Positions 22,967-34,357 of a stretch of 64,000 nucleotides of DNA are shown here, piece by piece (the stretch's first letter is position 1; each line of letters begins with the position of its first letter). A program made the position numbers and the translations under genes. Source of the DNA: Ulota crispa (taxonomy: Eukaryota; Streptophyta; Bryopsida; Orthotrichales; Orthotrichaceae); assembly GCA_963920765.1 (NCBI GenBank), contig OY987247.1, forward strand, positions 6,668,471 through 6,732,470, given 5' to 3'. The notes beneath the pieces were generated by a model. That model was given only the letters and a program-made list of their open reading frames with translations. It was not told the DNA's origin and did no database searches.

Positions 22967-23959
22967 TCATTCAGACATATCATCATCAAAAAACCCCCAC
23001 TCATTCACTGGCTCCCATATAGGCCAATCATACCCACAGTCTCTCATATCAAGCAAAACATATCTATCAGTCAACTTCCAAGCACAATCAATACAAGGCG
23101 GGTCTTGTTCACGCGGATGCACAACCCCCACCGGAGTCCAAACCCTAATTCCATTACAATACATCCCCGTAGCTTCAACCAAGAAATCACAAACCCAAGT
23201 CCCACCACCACCGTTCAAATCATCCAACATATTCAAACGCTTTTCCCAAACCGCAGGTCCACCATCGCGACGCCGTCTTGCACGAAGATACTCCGGCCTC
23301 TCCAATTTATCCCCACAAGTGATAGTCACTTCCTCATTCAAATCATTCCGTACCGAAAACTGATAAAATTGTTCACTTGCAGTAAGGTTATGTCGAAACG
23401 GATCGTGGTCGACCCAACTTCTTCTCCGTAAATAATTCGCAAAGTGTAAATTAGGGTCGTATTGATTTAAATACAGGCCTTCTTGCAACACTCCCCATTG
23501 ACACGCGATCTCACCGACACTGTTTCGAATGTCGCATTGTGGGCACCCGTCCTCGGTTGGGACGCCAGCTCGCATCATGATGGCTTGGGGATTCTCCCAC
23601 ACGCATTGCTCGGCGATGATGAGTTCTTCTCCGCAGTTCCATTTGCGTCGATTGGTTGTGAATGTGCAGAACAGCATCTCTTCGAATAGATTTCATCTGA
23701 AGTCGATGTGGATTCGTTGTCCTGGATTGACGATTTGGTTGAAAAGTGGGATGATTGTGATGGGGAGCATTTCGATCCTTTTTTCAAAACAGTTGACTGA
23801 TATGCTTCGTTCATAGTAGTTGTGGATTTGGATTGGGGTTTCGAGATTTTGAATAGCTGCTTTAATGGTGGTGGGTTGAGTGTGAGGATGTAAAAGTAAT
23901 GTGTATGAAATTATTATGCACAAAATGTATGTGTTGATTTGGTTATACATATAGTGCAT
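22967..23959 (-). pseudogene. Tandem double S1/SPH-domain protein with in-frame TGA
   Basis: One continuous frame runs from ATG 23959 to the stop at 22967 except for a TGA at 23695-23693. It starts with a signal-peptide-like segment (YILCIIISYTLLL). Domain 1 follows the plant self-incompatibility S1 pattern: VxCF in SISVNCFEKR, PGQRIHIDFR, then (after the TGA) NLFEEMLFCTF and a CxW end at ACQWGVLQEGLYL. Domain 2 repeats it: VRNDLNEEVTITCGD, TWVCDF, and DCAWKLTDRYVLL. The TGA falls in the strand that normally reads FRpNfwgt just before the FFCSF-like core. No donor or acceptor would remove it. Typical S1/SPH proteins are small, secreted and single-domain, so the double unit of about 330 codons is unusual. 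It is either a recent pseudogene, a sequencing error, or a translated C-terminal fragment from Met 23677. Confidence 0.68.
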
Positions 23960-23984
23960 GACACTTTATAACCAACCCCAACAA

Positions 23985-24190
23985 CAACTCTTGAATTTGA
24001 GCAGATACTCTATTGCTTTGTCAAAAGAAAAAGACATTTGTAACCAAAAATTCTTGAATTTGATCAAAAGAAAAAGACATTTTTAATCAACAATTCTTGA
24101 ATTTGAGTAGCTTGCTTTGTCAACAAAAAAAAAGACACTTATAATCAACAGCTCTTGAATTTGAGCGGCTAGTCTAATGTTTTGTCAAAT
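23985..24190 (+). repeat. Short tandem repeat around CTTGAATTTGAGC
   Basis: About four units of roughly 50-70 bp, each with (A)CTCTTGAATTTGA, a TTTGTCAA-like run, AAAAAGACA and TAATCAACA. They lie directly upstream of the S1-type gene. Confidence 0.65.
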
Positions 24191-24239
24191 TTTTTTTATC
24201 AAAAATCCAACATCATCAAGGTGAAGTCTAAGTTAGGTT

Positions 24240-24460
24240 CTTGGTATTTCAATCCTCTTCTAGAAGCAGTTGATTGATATGCTTCGTTCATAGTAGTTTT
24301 GGATTTGGATTGGGGTTTTGAGATTTTGAATACTTGCTTCAATGGTGGTGGGTTGAGTGTGTGGATGTAACATTAAAGTGTATGAAATCACACACTAAAT
24401 GTATGTGTTGATTTGGGCATATAGTGCATGACACTTATACCCAACAACTCTTGAATTTGA
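24240..24460 (-). pseudogene. Duplicated 5' end of the S1-type gene
   Basis: Repeats 23783-23990 with few changes. On the minus strand it still reads QPTTIEASIQNLKTPIQIQ then NYYERSISIN, so the frame was once conserved. It is interrupted upstream (MHYMPKSTHTFSV then stop) and by TAG right after NCF, and the rest of the gene is missing. Confidence 0.72.
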
Positions 24461-25723
24461 GCATTTGCTCAATCAATAATTTTTTTTATCAAAAATTCAA
24501 AATCACTAAGATGAACCCTAAGTTATGTTCTAGGCTATCAAAAGTCCAAGATCACCAAGATGAAGCCTAAGTTTTGTTCTTGTAGTGGAACTACTTTTGA
24601 ACTAATAGGTGTTTGTGTTGTGCTTTAATATTTCTTGTTACAACAACAGTTGTTGTAGATTATCATACATTATAAATGAAGACACATTCTTTCACATATT
24701 CTTGAGTATTGAACAAAGTCAATTTGAGATTTTGGAAGGTTTGTGTTATTTTTCTTCTACTATTTAATACAAGGAAAAAGAAATGTTGAAAAGTTTGTAT
24801 GTTTTATTGGGACATCATTGGACATAATGATTAAAGTCATTTCTTGTTAATTAAATTGCCTTACTTAAATCTTAAATTCTTGCTCTTGGCATACCAATCA
24901 AACTTTATAAATTTGCTTGTACAAAAGACTATGTCTTTGGTCTTCAAAGGTTATTCTTGAAGTTTCCTTAGTTTTAGTTTTACAAAACGTGGCCTTTAAA
25001 TGATTAGCATATGAAATCACAATTTGAAACCAAGATACTCTTTTAATAATGAATTCGGTGAAAAGAGAAATCACAAAAAGTAATTTGTACGTTACATAGG
25101 CTTGCACAACATACTGTCTTTTGCTGAGGTTCAAGAACTAAATACATGTGAAAATACAAAAAGTACCTTGCGTATTTGATTAGTTAAATCTTTTGAATCT
25201 TGCCACAATATTCAATCTTTGTTTTGTATTTTCTAAAATTAGAAATCTAATGAGGACTTCTGATTTAGATTGAAGATCCAATAAATATAAAAATAAACAT
25301 TGAATAAGATTATTTAAAAACTCTCTACAGTTGCTAGAATTTTGACCATTTTGGTTCAGATGAAATTAAGCTTGAAATCTTGTCAAAGTTTAAACGCCAC
25401 AGTTGTAAAGAATGTAAATGCATGAAAATGCAAGGTATCACCTGATCATGATTGAATCCCAAGTTGGTAGGTGCTAATATAAGTATTAAATGAAAAACAA
25501 TAGATGGACTTAAAACATTTATATGGTTTTAAATACAGATCATATATGATACTTCATATTTACCTTCAACTTAAAGCCTTGGGACCCAATACATGATTTA
25601 ATTCAAGCAATTCCATTGATCCAGCTTGATAGCTCTAAAAACTGGGTCAATAATTGGACTAATATTGGGCCAACAATTGGATTAACAATTGGGCCAATAA
25701 TTGGAATATCAATTGGACTTTAA
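24461..25723. other. AT-rich intergenic DNA with minor repeats
   Basis: Contains repeated TCACCAAGATGAAGCCTAAG-like motifs (24215, 24505, 24555) and a short tandem of CAATTGG/TTGGGCC units at 25645-25720. No gene seen. Confidence 0.5.
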
Positions 25724-26665
25724 CCCTAAAGGACCAATCCTTTTTTTAGTGAAAGTTACTGAAAATTGTCATTTTTGGAAGAATGAGTTGAAATGTAGGA
25801 AAAATTATTATTTTTAGAAATCCAACCGTAAAATCTTGCCTTAGACTATGGGAGGTACTTGTGGGAAAAAAAATCAGCTCATTTTAGATGTAGAGGAGTG
25901 AGATATTGACATCTAAAGTGAAAAAAAAGTTTTTTTTTCCTATTGCCCAAAAACTTCAGAAGCCTTTGATTGCCCCTAAATCAAAAAAATTGCTCTACGC
26001 AAAGTTGAAGTGTATTTTTTCCATGTAGAAGATCAAGTTAGGTAAGTGTGGGAGAACTTTCAAATGAATTGGTGGTGTCAATCATACTTTGTAAAATCTT
26101 GCAATGCTGTAAGGCCATGAAATTTGCAAATACACTAGGCAAAATTGGAGAATATATGTAAAATTCAGAAACATGAATCACTTTGATCCAAATGGTAAAA
26201 ACCAAGGAGTCTTAGTCTACTACAACTTGGAAATATAGAAGTAAAATACAAATACCCAAAGAGTTCAAAAAAGTAAAGCACCAAACTTTACAAGGGACAA
26301 AAGGAATGGAGGTTTGGGAGTCCCATAACTACTTGCAAACTAAAACTTCTTACTCATCAATCAAAAATAGAATGATATAAAGCTTCCCACATATGTGTAA
26401 ATGTAAAGAACCAATTTCATATTTTTGTTTATTTTTAAATGCAATTTTTAAAAAAGTTTTGGATTGCCCACCTTCCCTTGTTTTTCAGAAATTCAAGCAT
26501 AACTTCTTCAATATATATCAAATGAAGAAAAAATTAGACATTCACGTAGATTTTTGAATTCCCTAATTTTCATAAAAGTTTCAAAAAATCACACAAAGTG
26601 GTTTAGCCATAGGTACATGCCCAAAATCCCAATTGTCCTCCAAGGGGACAATTGGTCTTTTAGGG
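25724..26665. mobile_element. TTAA-type element, subfamily B, copy 1
   Basis: Starts CCCTAAAGGACCAATCC after TTAA and ends near GGTCTTTTAGGG. Length of about 942 bp matches the copy at 42708-43646. The right part shares TACATGCCCAAAATCCCA with the foldback subfamily E. Confidence 0.78.
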
Positions 26666-26870
26666 CATTATTAGAAAAAGGGTCCTTTCTGACAAAGTCA
26701 ATTGATTACCAATTCGACTTGTCCAAAATGACTAGTCAAGTGTTTAATTTATGACTACATGTGGTCATAAATTAAACACTTGATTGACACTTAACTAGTC
26801 ATTTTGGACAAGTAAATTTGATAATCATTTGACTTAGTCAAAAAGGCCCTTTTTCTTATAATGGGGTTAA
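26666..26870. repeat. Near-perfect hairpin with arms of about 95 bp
   Basis: The left arm reads GACTTGTCCAAAATGACTAG then GTGTTTAATTTATGAC. The right arm is its reverse complement, around a loop of about 8 bases (TACATGTG) near 26757. The arms also share AGTCAATTGATTA/TAATCATTTGACT and AGGGTCC/GGCCCTTT segments. Confidence 0.8.
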
Positions 26871-27126
26871 AGTGGGCCTAAGTACATAAAGTTGACTTTG
26901 AATCAATGGAAATATGCTTATTTGCGGGACATGTATTATAGAAGCACTATCCATGTAATTAATTTTACCAAGCACTAATGTCAATTCTTTTTTGTGAAAA
27001 CCAATACAACATAATAATCATATCAACTTGCACTAATTGAAGTAATGTTCAAATTAGTACATATTCGGTAAATTAGTGTTACGTAAGCAGATACACAAAT
27101 GCACTAAGAATTATTACTTTTATTAT

Positions 27127-27460
27127 TTTCTATGGAAAATTTCATGGATTTCCCTGAAGTTTGCTGTATTTACATAGATACCATTGGTTTTTCAGAAATT
27201 ACACAAATATCCTTGGACAGTAACTTTTATACTTTTGTTACATTGTGCATGTCACTTCTTTCTCCCTTGTATGCAAGTTGCTTCTTCTCCATTCAATAGC
27301 ATTCCTTGTTTTAACATTAGTCATGAAAGAAGTAGTGCGCATAACAAAACAAATGCCTAAAAATTATGGAGCGAGGATATTTGTATAATATCTGAAAAAC
27401 CAAGGGTGTCTATGCAAATGTGGCAAACTTTAGGGGCACTAGCGGTAATAAATATGGCTA
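27127..27460. mobile_element. Miniature element, GGAAAATTTCATGGAT family, copy 1
   Basis: Imperfect terminal inverted repeats (CATGGATTTCCCTGAAGTTT versus AACTTTAGGGGCACTAGCGG). The interior matches the SSU72 intron copy at 32693-32995. Confidence 0.62.
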
Positions 27461-27798
27461 AATTTTGCAAACCTTCTATCTCAAATTTGGTTGCCCTAAA
27501 ACTCTATTGTAAAAACAAAGAGGAAAATTTAAAAAGTAGCAAAAATCTCAAGATGCAAAACTGCGTTTGAGATGAGGTGCAATTTGACGTGTTGCCATGT
27601 CGCTGATGGGACTTCATATTAAGACAACTTGAATAGCCATCAATTGTATTTGATTTCCCCCCACCTAGTTATAATGCAAAGTGTCAATGCGCTATTTATT
27701 TACCTACCCTCCCTCAAACAAGTGCTTGTAGTTATTTGTCATGGCAAGGTACAAATGTACTATAAAGTCTTTTAGCAACTTCTTGACAAAATTGTTAG

Positions 27799-28919
27799 GG
27801 GAATTGATATGTGTACCACACCCTTTCAATTACTGTACCACAGCTTAGAGTAAATTTTAGATTTCTACCATCAAAAAGCTGAAGTTGAGAATTTGGAATT
27901 CAGCTTTGGACTTAGAGAGCATGTTGTAGTCTAGAGCCACAAAAAAAGTTGCATTCAACAACACCCCATGAAAAAGTTTATTTTTTTTTACAAAAAAGTA
28001 AAAGTAACACTTTTCTCCCTAACTAAACTTTTTCATTGGGTATTGGGGTAGTTGCAAGAAACACTTCACAATTTTGTGTCAAACACCCTTAAAACTGGTA
28101 GTACTATGAGCTTTTGAAATAATTTTTTTCAAATAAAATAAAATATGGACAATTTGTAAAGCACTTAAAATAGCATACTTGTAAAAATTCAGACCTAGAA
28201 AAATTTTATTCTAAAAGTTATGCACAAAAGTAGAAGGACATAAATTACCAACAAAAAGACAATATCCTTTTTGCTTTTTGGAAAATAGTAAAAATCTCAA
28301 AAAATTTAAAAAAAAATTGGCCATTTTGGTCCATTGTGAGGAGCATTGACTGATACAAATAATTTTTCAAGAATGTTTGTCTTCAAACCCTAAAGCCTAT
28401 CCAATGGATGCCCACTTTGAGGGAAAGTGGAGGGCATATAATTTACATTTTTCTAAAACCCCTCAATAAATCTGTGTAATGTTCAATGATGAACAACTCC
28501 CAAAATTTGTGGCATCAAATTCCTTTTCTTTGCCTCAATGCAGTACTGAAAATCCATAAAACAACCAAGGTACACATATTATCAAAATCCATTTAAAATT
28601 AGTAAATGATTTTCAAAAAATCCCAAAAAAACATAATAGGTCAATAACTTTAATGTGAACCTTCCTCTAAATTAGTAAGCAAAAGATACACCCCTAAAAC
28701 CACTCGCCGTGTAGCAAGGGGACAGAAAGCAGGACAGGTGATTCCTGCAACTACCCATTGTTGAATTGCAACTTTTTTATGGTTCTAGACTAAATCATGG
28801 TCTCTAAATCCAAATCTGAATTCCAAATTCTCAAATTCAGCTTTTTGATGGTGAAAATCTAAAATTTACTCTGGGTGTGGTTTAGTAATTGAAAGGGTGT
28901 GGTACACATATCAATTCCC
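27799..28919. mobile_element. 1.12-kb foldback, Mutator-like (9-bp duplication)
   Basis: Ends GGGAATTGATATGTGTACCA and its exact reverse complement. Arms are about 145 bp, with further pairing of CTACCATCAAAAAGCTGAA-type sequence. A perfect 9-bp direct repeat AATTGTTAG flanks it (27790-27798 and 28920-28928), the hallmark of Mutator-superfamily insertion. No transposase frame is visible, so it is non-autonomous. Confidence 0.9.
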
Positions 28920-29248
28920 AATTGTTAGTGTACACTTTGCAAGTGCCCAAGTTTAGCATTATAACTAAGAAAATAAAACAACTATGGAAGATTGATGTTA
29001 GACATCACCATTTCACATAAGCTGGAGAATTTATGAATTAAACTTAAAAGTTGCCATTTATAACCTAATAAGCTACCATGCATGCAACTAAAAGTTCTGA
29101 GGCAAGAAAAAACTTGTAAACAAAATACAAAACTAAATGAGAAAGTATTGCAACTTGCCCACTACTAAAATTCAAGGTGGGTTGCAAAAAATTCAACCTA
29201 CAACCTACGTCTTTGGTAGGTGAAGATAAAAACAAAAAAAGAAATCAA

Positions 29249-29480
29249 CCCTTAAAGGACCAAGCTACTATAATACATAGTATGTACGTTGCTTGTATAA
29301 CTGGCATTTGCTACCAACAAAAAGTTTTAATTTAGGATCTTGACTACCTCATTAGATGAGCATTGATCTGTATTCTAACTTCTTTCAAATGTAATAAAGG
29401 TTTGGATGCACTCCAAATACAAGAAAAATACCCTGTATTGTATTGGTCGCAAAGGGCTGCTTGGTTGTTTACGTTAGTTA
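29249..29480 (+). mobile_element. TTAA-type miniature element, subfamily A
   Basis: Starts CCCTTAAAGGACCAAGC. The interior has GGCATTTGCTACCAACAAA and GTAATAAAGGTTTGGATGCA. The right end is degraded. Confidence 0.7.
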
Positions 29481-29709
29481 CGTTATTTTGGAACGTCCCT
29501 TTTTCTTTTACTTTTGACTTTAGAATATCTCTTACTTTAGATTTCTTTCACTTTAGATCAGAGTATATATAAAGGTTGAGGTTGAAGTATTATTCAGACT
29601 CGACAACACTTCTCTTGGAGCCATCGCTCACCTCCTTTGTTATTTGTTCCTCATTTCATTTCTACTTCTTATCAATTATTTTTATATTTCTATGTCTGTG
29701 ACAGTTTAG
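29480..29709 (+). promoter_or_regulatory. Promoter-like segment with TATA box, possible LTR remnant
   Basis: GAGTATATATAAAGG (29561-29575) resembles a TATA box, followed by about 130 bp of pyrimidine-rich leader-like sequence. No reading frame follows. It lies between two subfamily-A elements and may be a solo LTR, but TG...CA ends with a target duplication could not be defined. Confidence 0.25.
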
Positions 29710-29935
29710 CCCTTAAAGGTCCCAAGGGCATAGTAGATACGTTGCCGTATATTTGACATTTGCTACCAATAAGAAATTTTAACTTGGGATCACAAATAGC
29801 TCATTAGAACTCCGTTTATCTGTATTCCAACTTCTTTATTAATCTCAGATGTAATAGAGGTGTGAATCCATTCCAAATACAATAAACATACCCCATATTG
29901 TACTGGTCGCAAAGGACCTTTCTGACGTTTAAGGG
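29710..29935 (+). mobile_element. TTAA-type miniature element, subfamily A
   Basis: Starts CCCTTAAAGGTCCC and ends GACGTTTAAGGG followed by TTAA. The interior shares ATTTGCTACCAATAAGAAAT and ATACCCCATATTGTACTGG with the copy at 35153-35378. Confidence 0.78.
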
Positions 29936-30139
29936 TTAAGAGTTAATAGGGCTGAGGGGCACCGATGAAATGTTCCCTATTTTGTAATTGGTCCCTTACA
30001 ACCCTTGCCTTTTGATCCATGCTTTAGTATTCTTTCACAGTCCTTTCTCTTCTTGGGCGTCTCGCAACCACAGCTGGGTTCCTTTTTACTGCCCATTCTC
30101 CCATTGCTGCCACACCTGCTGCTGCTGCCTTGGGGCGGA

Positions 30140-30215
30140 GCTCTGCACTCTCCCCTCTCCTCTCTCCCCTCTCTCCTCTCCTCTCCCCCCACTCCCCACC
30201 TCCTCACCATCTCCA
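30140..30215 (+). promoter_or_regulatory. CT-rich leader upstream of SSU72
   Basis: A CTCTCC/CCTCTC-rich pyrimidine tract about 200 bp before the SSU72 start codon, typical of plant core promoters or 5' UTRs. The transcription start is not determined. Confidence 0.45.
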
Positions 30216-30418
30216 CATGAAAACCCGATTTTCCCATAATTCCCAGTTGTAGCGATGCTGCGGAGGGTTAGGGTTTATTGACCAGGAAAACTGAACTGAA
30301 TTAGATTGGATTCGGAAGAAGAAAATACATTCCGTTTGTAGGGTTGCTGGTGGGGCAACAACAAACAAACAGAAGAAAACAAAAGAGAAGAAAGCTGGCC
30401 GTGGAGGAGTGGATGCGG

Positions 30419-33400
30419 ATGAAGCTGCGCCATGCCATGGTGTGCGCCAGCAACCAGAACCGCAGCATGGAGGCGCATGCGTTGTTGCAGAAGCAGGGCC
30501 TGGACGTGAGCTCCTACGGCACCGGCACCAACGTCAAGTTGCCCGGCCCCTCCGCCCGAGAACCCAACGTCTACCAGTTCGGCACTCCGTATCGCCAGAT
30601 GCTCGAGGACCTCAAGATCAAAGACCCTGAATTGTACACACTCTCTCTCTTTCCCTCTCTTTCTCTTTCGCTTTTACTTGCCCTAAGTGTGTTGATAAGA
30701 ATTAAATGGGATATGGTGTTATGCAACTACTTTGTGGAGTGGAGTGTTAACTATCATGTTTTCAAGCTGGTGTAACGTACCATTGACCCTTTTTTTTCTT
30801 CCCCATAATACTACAATACACTCCTATCAAACAAAGACCTTGGATTGTACTCTCTCTCTCTCTCTCTCTCTTTAGCTTTTGTGTGCCCTGAGTGTGTTGA
30901 TAAGAATTAAAATGGGATATGGAGTTATGCAACTTACTTGTGGAGTGTTAATTATCATGTTTTCTTTCAAGCTGGTGGAACATGCCATCTACGTTTTTTT
31001 TCCTATAATACTACAATACACTCTTGTCAAACAAAGACCCTGAATTGTACTCTCTCTCTCTCTCTCTTTCGCTTTCGCTTTTGCTTGCCCTGAGTGTGTT
31101 GATAAGAATTAAAATGGGATATTAGGTAGATATGGAGTTATGCAACTTACTTGTGGAGTGTTAATTACCATGTTTTCAAGCTGGTGTAACTTGCCATCGA
31201 CCCCTTTTTTTCCCCATAAGGTAGGAAGCTCATGAATGGAGCATCTAAGGGCTGCTACTGAATTTTGGGGAAGCGAAACGTCTTGAAATTGTTTTGCAGT
31301 AATTTTTCTTGAAGGAGAAGAGGAATTGGCATCTAACCCAAGTTGTTTCATGTTTTTTGGAGCTTTGTGCAATTTTTATATGAAATTTTGAAGGTGAAAT
31401 GGCATAGGGCTCTAAAATGGTGCACTTCCTCAAATATACATTGCTTGTACATTGTTGAAAGGCTATGAAAAACAACATGTACAAATATAGTACATTTGAG
31501 GAGGTGCAACACTCTTGTCATATTAAGCTTCTCATCATTTTTATCTACAATAACTTCTAAATTTTTTTCCCTCCCATGAAAAATGAATAAAATAGATTTT
31601 AAATAAGACTCCATAAATAAGCGCATACTCCATAATTACCTAATATGGGGGTACTCCCTCTTAGCTGCCGAATTGGCGAGTTAGGAATCTAATTTTTCGG
31701 TTTTGAGAGCGGATATTTGTTGGCACGGCCTCTCGAATTGCTGCTTTCGATTTACGCCTTTCAAGTTTTAGAGAGCCGGGTTTTGTTGTTGTCTTGGGGT
31801 TTTGGGTTTAGAAGCAAATCCGGGTCGATCAGAGTGTCCTTGATAAGGGGGTTAGGGTTTGACGTATAATCCTCTCCTACTTGACTAATAAGAAACGAGG
31901 TTTACAAGTGTTTATCCCTTTTTGCACAATTTTTAGATTCTGTTATAGTTCATTTTATTATTTGGTAGCTATCAATTGAAGAGGTAACAACAGGTTATGC
32001 CGTGTAACCTTCTCCTACTTGGCAGACCAGACCAGACCAGAAAGTGAAGCTTTGGGCAAATCAATTGTGTGTAGTTTATGGACTTGTGTATGAAAGTGAA
32101 GCTCACTGGAGAGTCTTAGAAAAAAACCAGTTGAATGTGTGAGAGACGGTATTCAATGTTCTGCATTGATATAAAAATGTGGCCCTTGTTTGAATCATAA
32201 TTAGTCGGTTTAGATTTTCTTGGTTAACCTAAGAGTTTGTTTAGTTCTGAAGGAGTTTGTTGCCAAAAGTAAAGTGAAACTTGCGTGTTTAGTAAAAGGA
32301 ATTTGGTTTGTTAGAGAAATAGTTGCTGAAGAGACTGTTGGACTTGTTCTGTTTTATTTGGAAATGGTTTGTTTTTGACTGAGGTAATATAACAGGTACA
32401 AGCGCAATGGACTTCTGCAAATGTTGAAACGGAACTCTGGCGTGAAGGACTTTCCCCAGCGGTGGCAAGACAATGCAGCAGATGGTGCATTTGATGTGGT
32501 GTTCACCTTTGAGGAAAGAGTTTTTGACATGGTGATTGAGGGTAAGTACGCTCATACTCACTTACACATTTGCTATGCCTTTTCAAGGCATTTACATTAA
32601 TTTTAAGCTTGTATTTAAATTGAACAGAAATCATGGTCTTGACTCTATTACAACCTCTAAATTATACAAGTAATTTTTAAAAAAAGGAGAAAATTTAATG
32701 GTTTGCAATATTTACTTAGATACCCCTGCTTTTTCAGAAATTACTCAAATACCCTTGGACCAAAATTTTCAGGCGTTTGTTTTGTTGTGCACGCCACTTC
32801 CATTCTTCCTTTGTGTGCATGTTGCTTCTTTTTTGTTTTACTACATTCCCTTCTTCAACATTGATCATGAAGGAATAAATGCCTATAAATTATGGTCCAA
32901 GGGTATTTGTGTAATTTCTGAAAAAGCACGGTATCTATGTAAATATTGCTAACTTCAGGGGTATCCATGAAATTTTCCCAAAATAAAATCATTTCTAATT
33001 GTTCCACTTCCCCCTAGTCCCATTATGTTTAACTTAGTTTTACAATATTGGATTATGGTTTGAGACTCTGTACTCAACCTCTCTAATTGTACGTACTGTC
33101 TTTATTTCACATTCTCGGTATACCAATTTCCACATGTCAAAGTTGTGAATACATGTTTGAGTGCATTCAGATGCCCGTTTGTCAGCTCTGAGGTGGTGCA
33201 GTTAGAGAGTGCTGAGTGTATTAGCAATTCGAACTGGGATATATGTTGCATTGCTTTTGTATCTGGGGAGGAGTTGTTGTTGACGTGGCCACTTTTTGTA
33301 ATTGACGTTTGAGTGTAGTAGACATTGACTGAGACGTCCTCCCTTTTCCAATTGCAGATCTTGAAAATAGGGAAACAAAGTTACTGAAATTAGCATTGAT

Positions 33401-34357
33401 AATCAATCTGGACGTAAAAGATAACCACGAAGAGGCTGCGATTGGTGGCAAGCTTGCACTTGATCTGTGCCAAAGGGTAAGGGACTCGTCCTCCATTTAG
33501 ACTTCGTTAAGCCTGAGCAAGCTAAGGTTGGTGTAGAAAGTAGGACGTGCTTTAAAAGTGTGGCTGATTGGTGACATTCCCTCTTTTTTTGGCCTAAAGA
33601 GCTGAGGGAGATTGTGGTAGTATAGAGGAGCTTGGGTAGGATATGCACTTAAACAGGTTACTCATTAAGTTTATTAATAGCGGTTGAGGTCAACCTTGAT
33701 ACAATAGTACAATTTTCATTTCCCAATGTGGAGGACTGTTCCAAATTATCTAATTATGAATTATGGAGGTTTATTCACCTTAAATATGGTACCAAACGTT
33801 GGGACTGAGAAGTTGTTATTTGCTTATGAAGGTTATTCACTTGGGCAGTATGCTTATATATACGGTTTTATAGTTTATGGTATTGAAGTCAAAGAAGTCC
33901 TATATGTATTATATAGAACCCCGGTTTATTCGTACAGGTCAATGAGATCAACCCGTATTAGACCCTTTTTCTGGTGAACTTTATATTTGACTCTTTTTAT
34001 TTGCACTATGTAATGGCTAGTTCGGCCTTATTGCGAACTCCACTTGCTCCTCTCCTTGGGTTTGTGATTTATGAGGGTATTTAAAGAACACCTTAAAGGG
34101 GGATGTTGAAGTCTGGTTTTTAAAGCATGTGGCAAAATTCTACGAATTAATCTTTTTAGCTCTATTATCATGAAAAACCCCCCACTTGAACGCATTGACT
34201 AGTAATTTTTTTAGTAAGTTGAGTTATTTACTGACAAGTGCTCGGTGATGTGCAGCTGGAATTGGCAGACGCTTGGGAGGATGAAATTGATGATATCATC
34301 TCTCGTTTTGAAAAGCAACACAGACGAAGGCTCATGTACACAATCCGCTTCTACTAG
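30419..34357 (+). CDS. SSU72: SSU72-like RNA polymerase II CTD phosphatase
   Basis: Removes phosphate from Ser5 (and Ser7) of the RNA polymerase II C-terminal repeat during 3'-end processing and termination, in the nucleus. Exons 30419-30633, 32396-32541, 33358-33476 and 34256-34357 join in phase to 193 codons plus stop, the usual plant length. The catalytic loop CASNQNRS (Cx5R) is at residues 8-15, followed by SMEAHALLQKQG, the KLPGPSAREPNVY segment and FGTPYRQMLEDL. RWQDNAADGAFDVVFTFEER spans exon 2, and DVKDNHEEAAIGG with the conserved acidic residues is in exon 3. The C-terminus is FEKQHRRRLMYTIRFY. I chose the ATG at 30419 because it starts the conserved MKxRxAMVC block; two other in-frame ATGs lie at 30344 and 30413. 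All key residues are present, so it should be active. Confidence 0.96.
30618..31200 (+). repeat. Three tandem copies of SSU72 exon-1 end plus intron start
   Basis: The exon 1 end and donor, CAAAGACCCTGAATTGTAC, followed by a CT run, recurs at about 30833 (slightly changed) and 31034. Each copy carries GAGTGTGTTGATAAGAATTA, GTTATGCAAC and TCAAGCTGGTG downstream. The period is about 200 bp. All copies retain a GTAC donor-like site. Confidence 0.85.
31205..31640. mobile_element. Element with GGTAGGAAGCTC end in SSU72 intron 1
   Basis: Begins ATAAGGTAGGAAGCTC. The middle has the inverted pair CACTTCCTCAAATATAC and TACATTTGAGGAGGTGCAAC. Homologous in reverse to about 5876-6176 in the lactonase intron. 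Confidence 0.62.
32693..32995. mobile_element. Miniature element, GGAAAATTTCATGGAT family, copy 2
   Basis: Lies in SSU72 intron 2. Ends AATATTTACTTAGATACCCC and GGGGTATCCATGAAATTTTC. Shares AAATTATGG(T)CCAAGG and the distal repeats with 27127-27460. Confidence 0.65.

Noticed and set aside
23511..23816. Several frames of 60-95 codons over the S1-type gene on both strands
   Set aside because: Shadows of the S1 coding frame; they share none of its motifs.
30275..30478. Minus-strand frame over SSU72 exon 1 with a leader-like N-terminus
   Set aside because: Antisense to the strongly conserved SSU72 exon.
33726..33977. 83-codon Tyr/Gly-rich plus-strand frame
   Set aside because: Lies wholly in SSU72 intron 3, without splice borders or family similarity.
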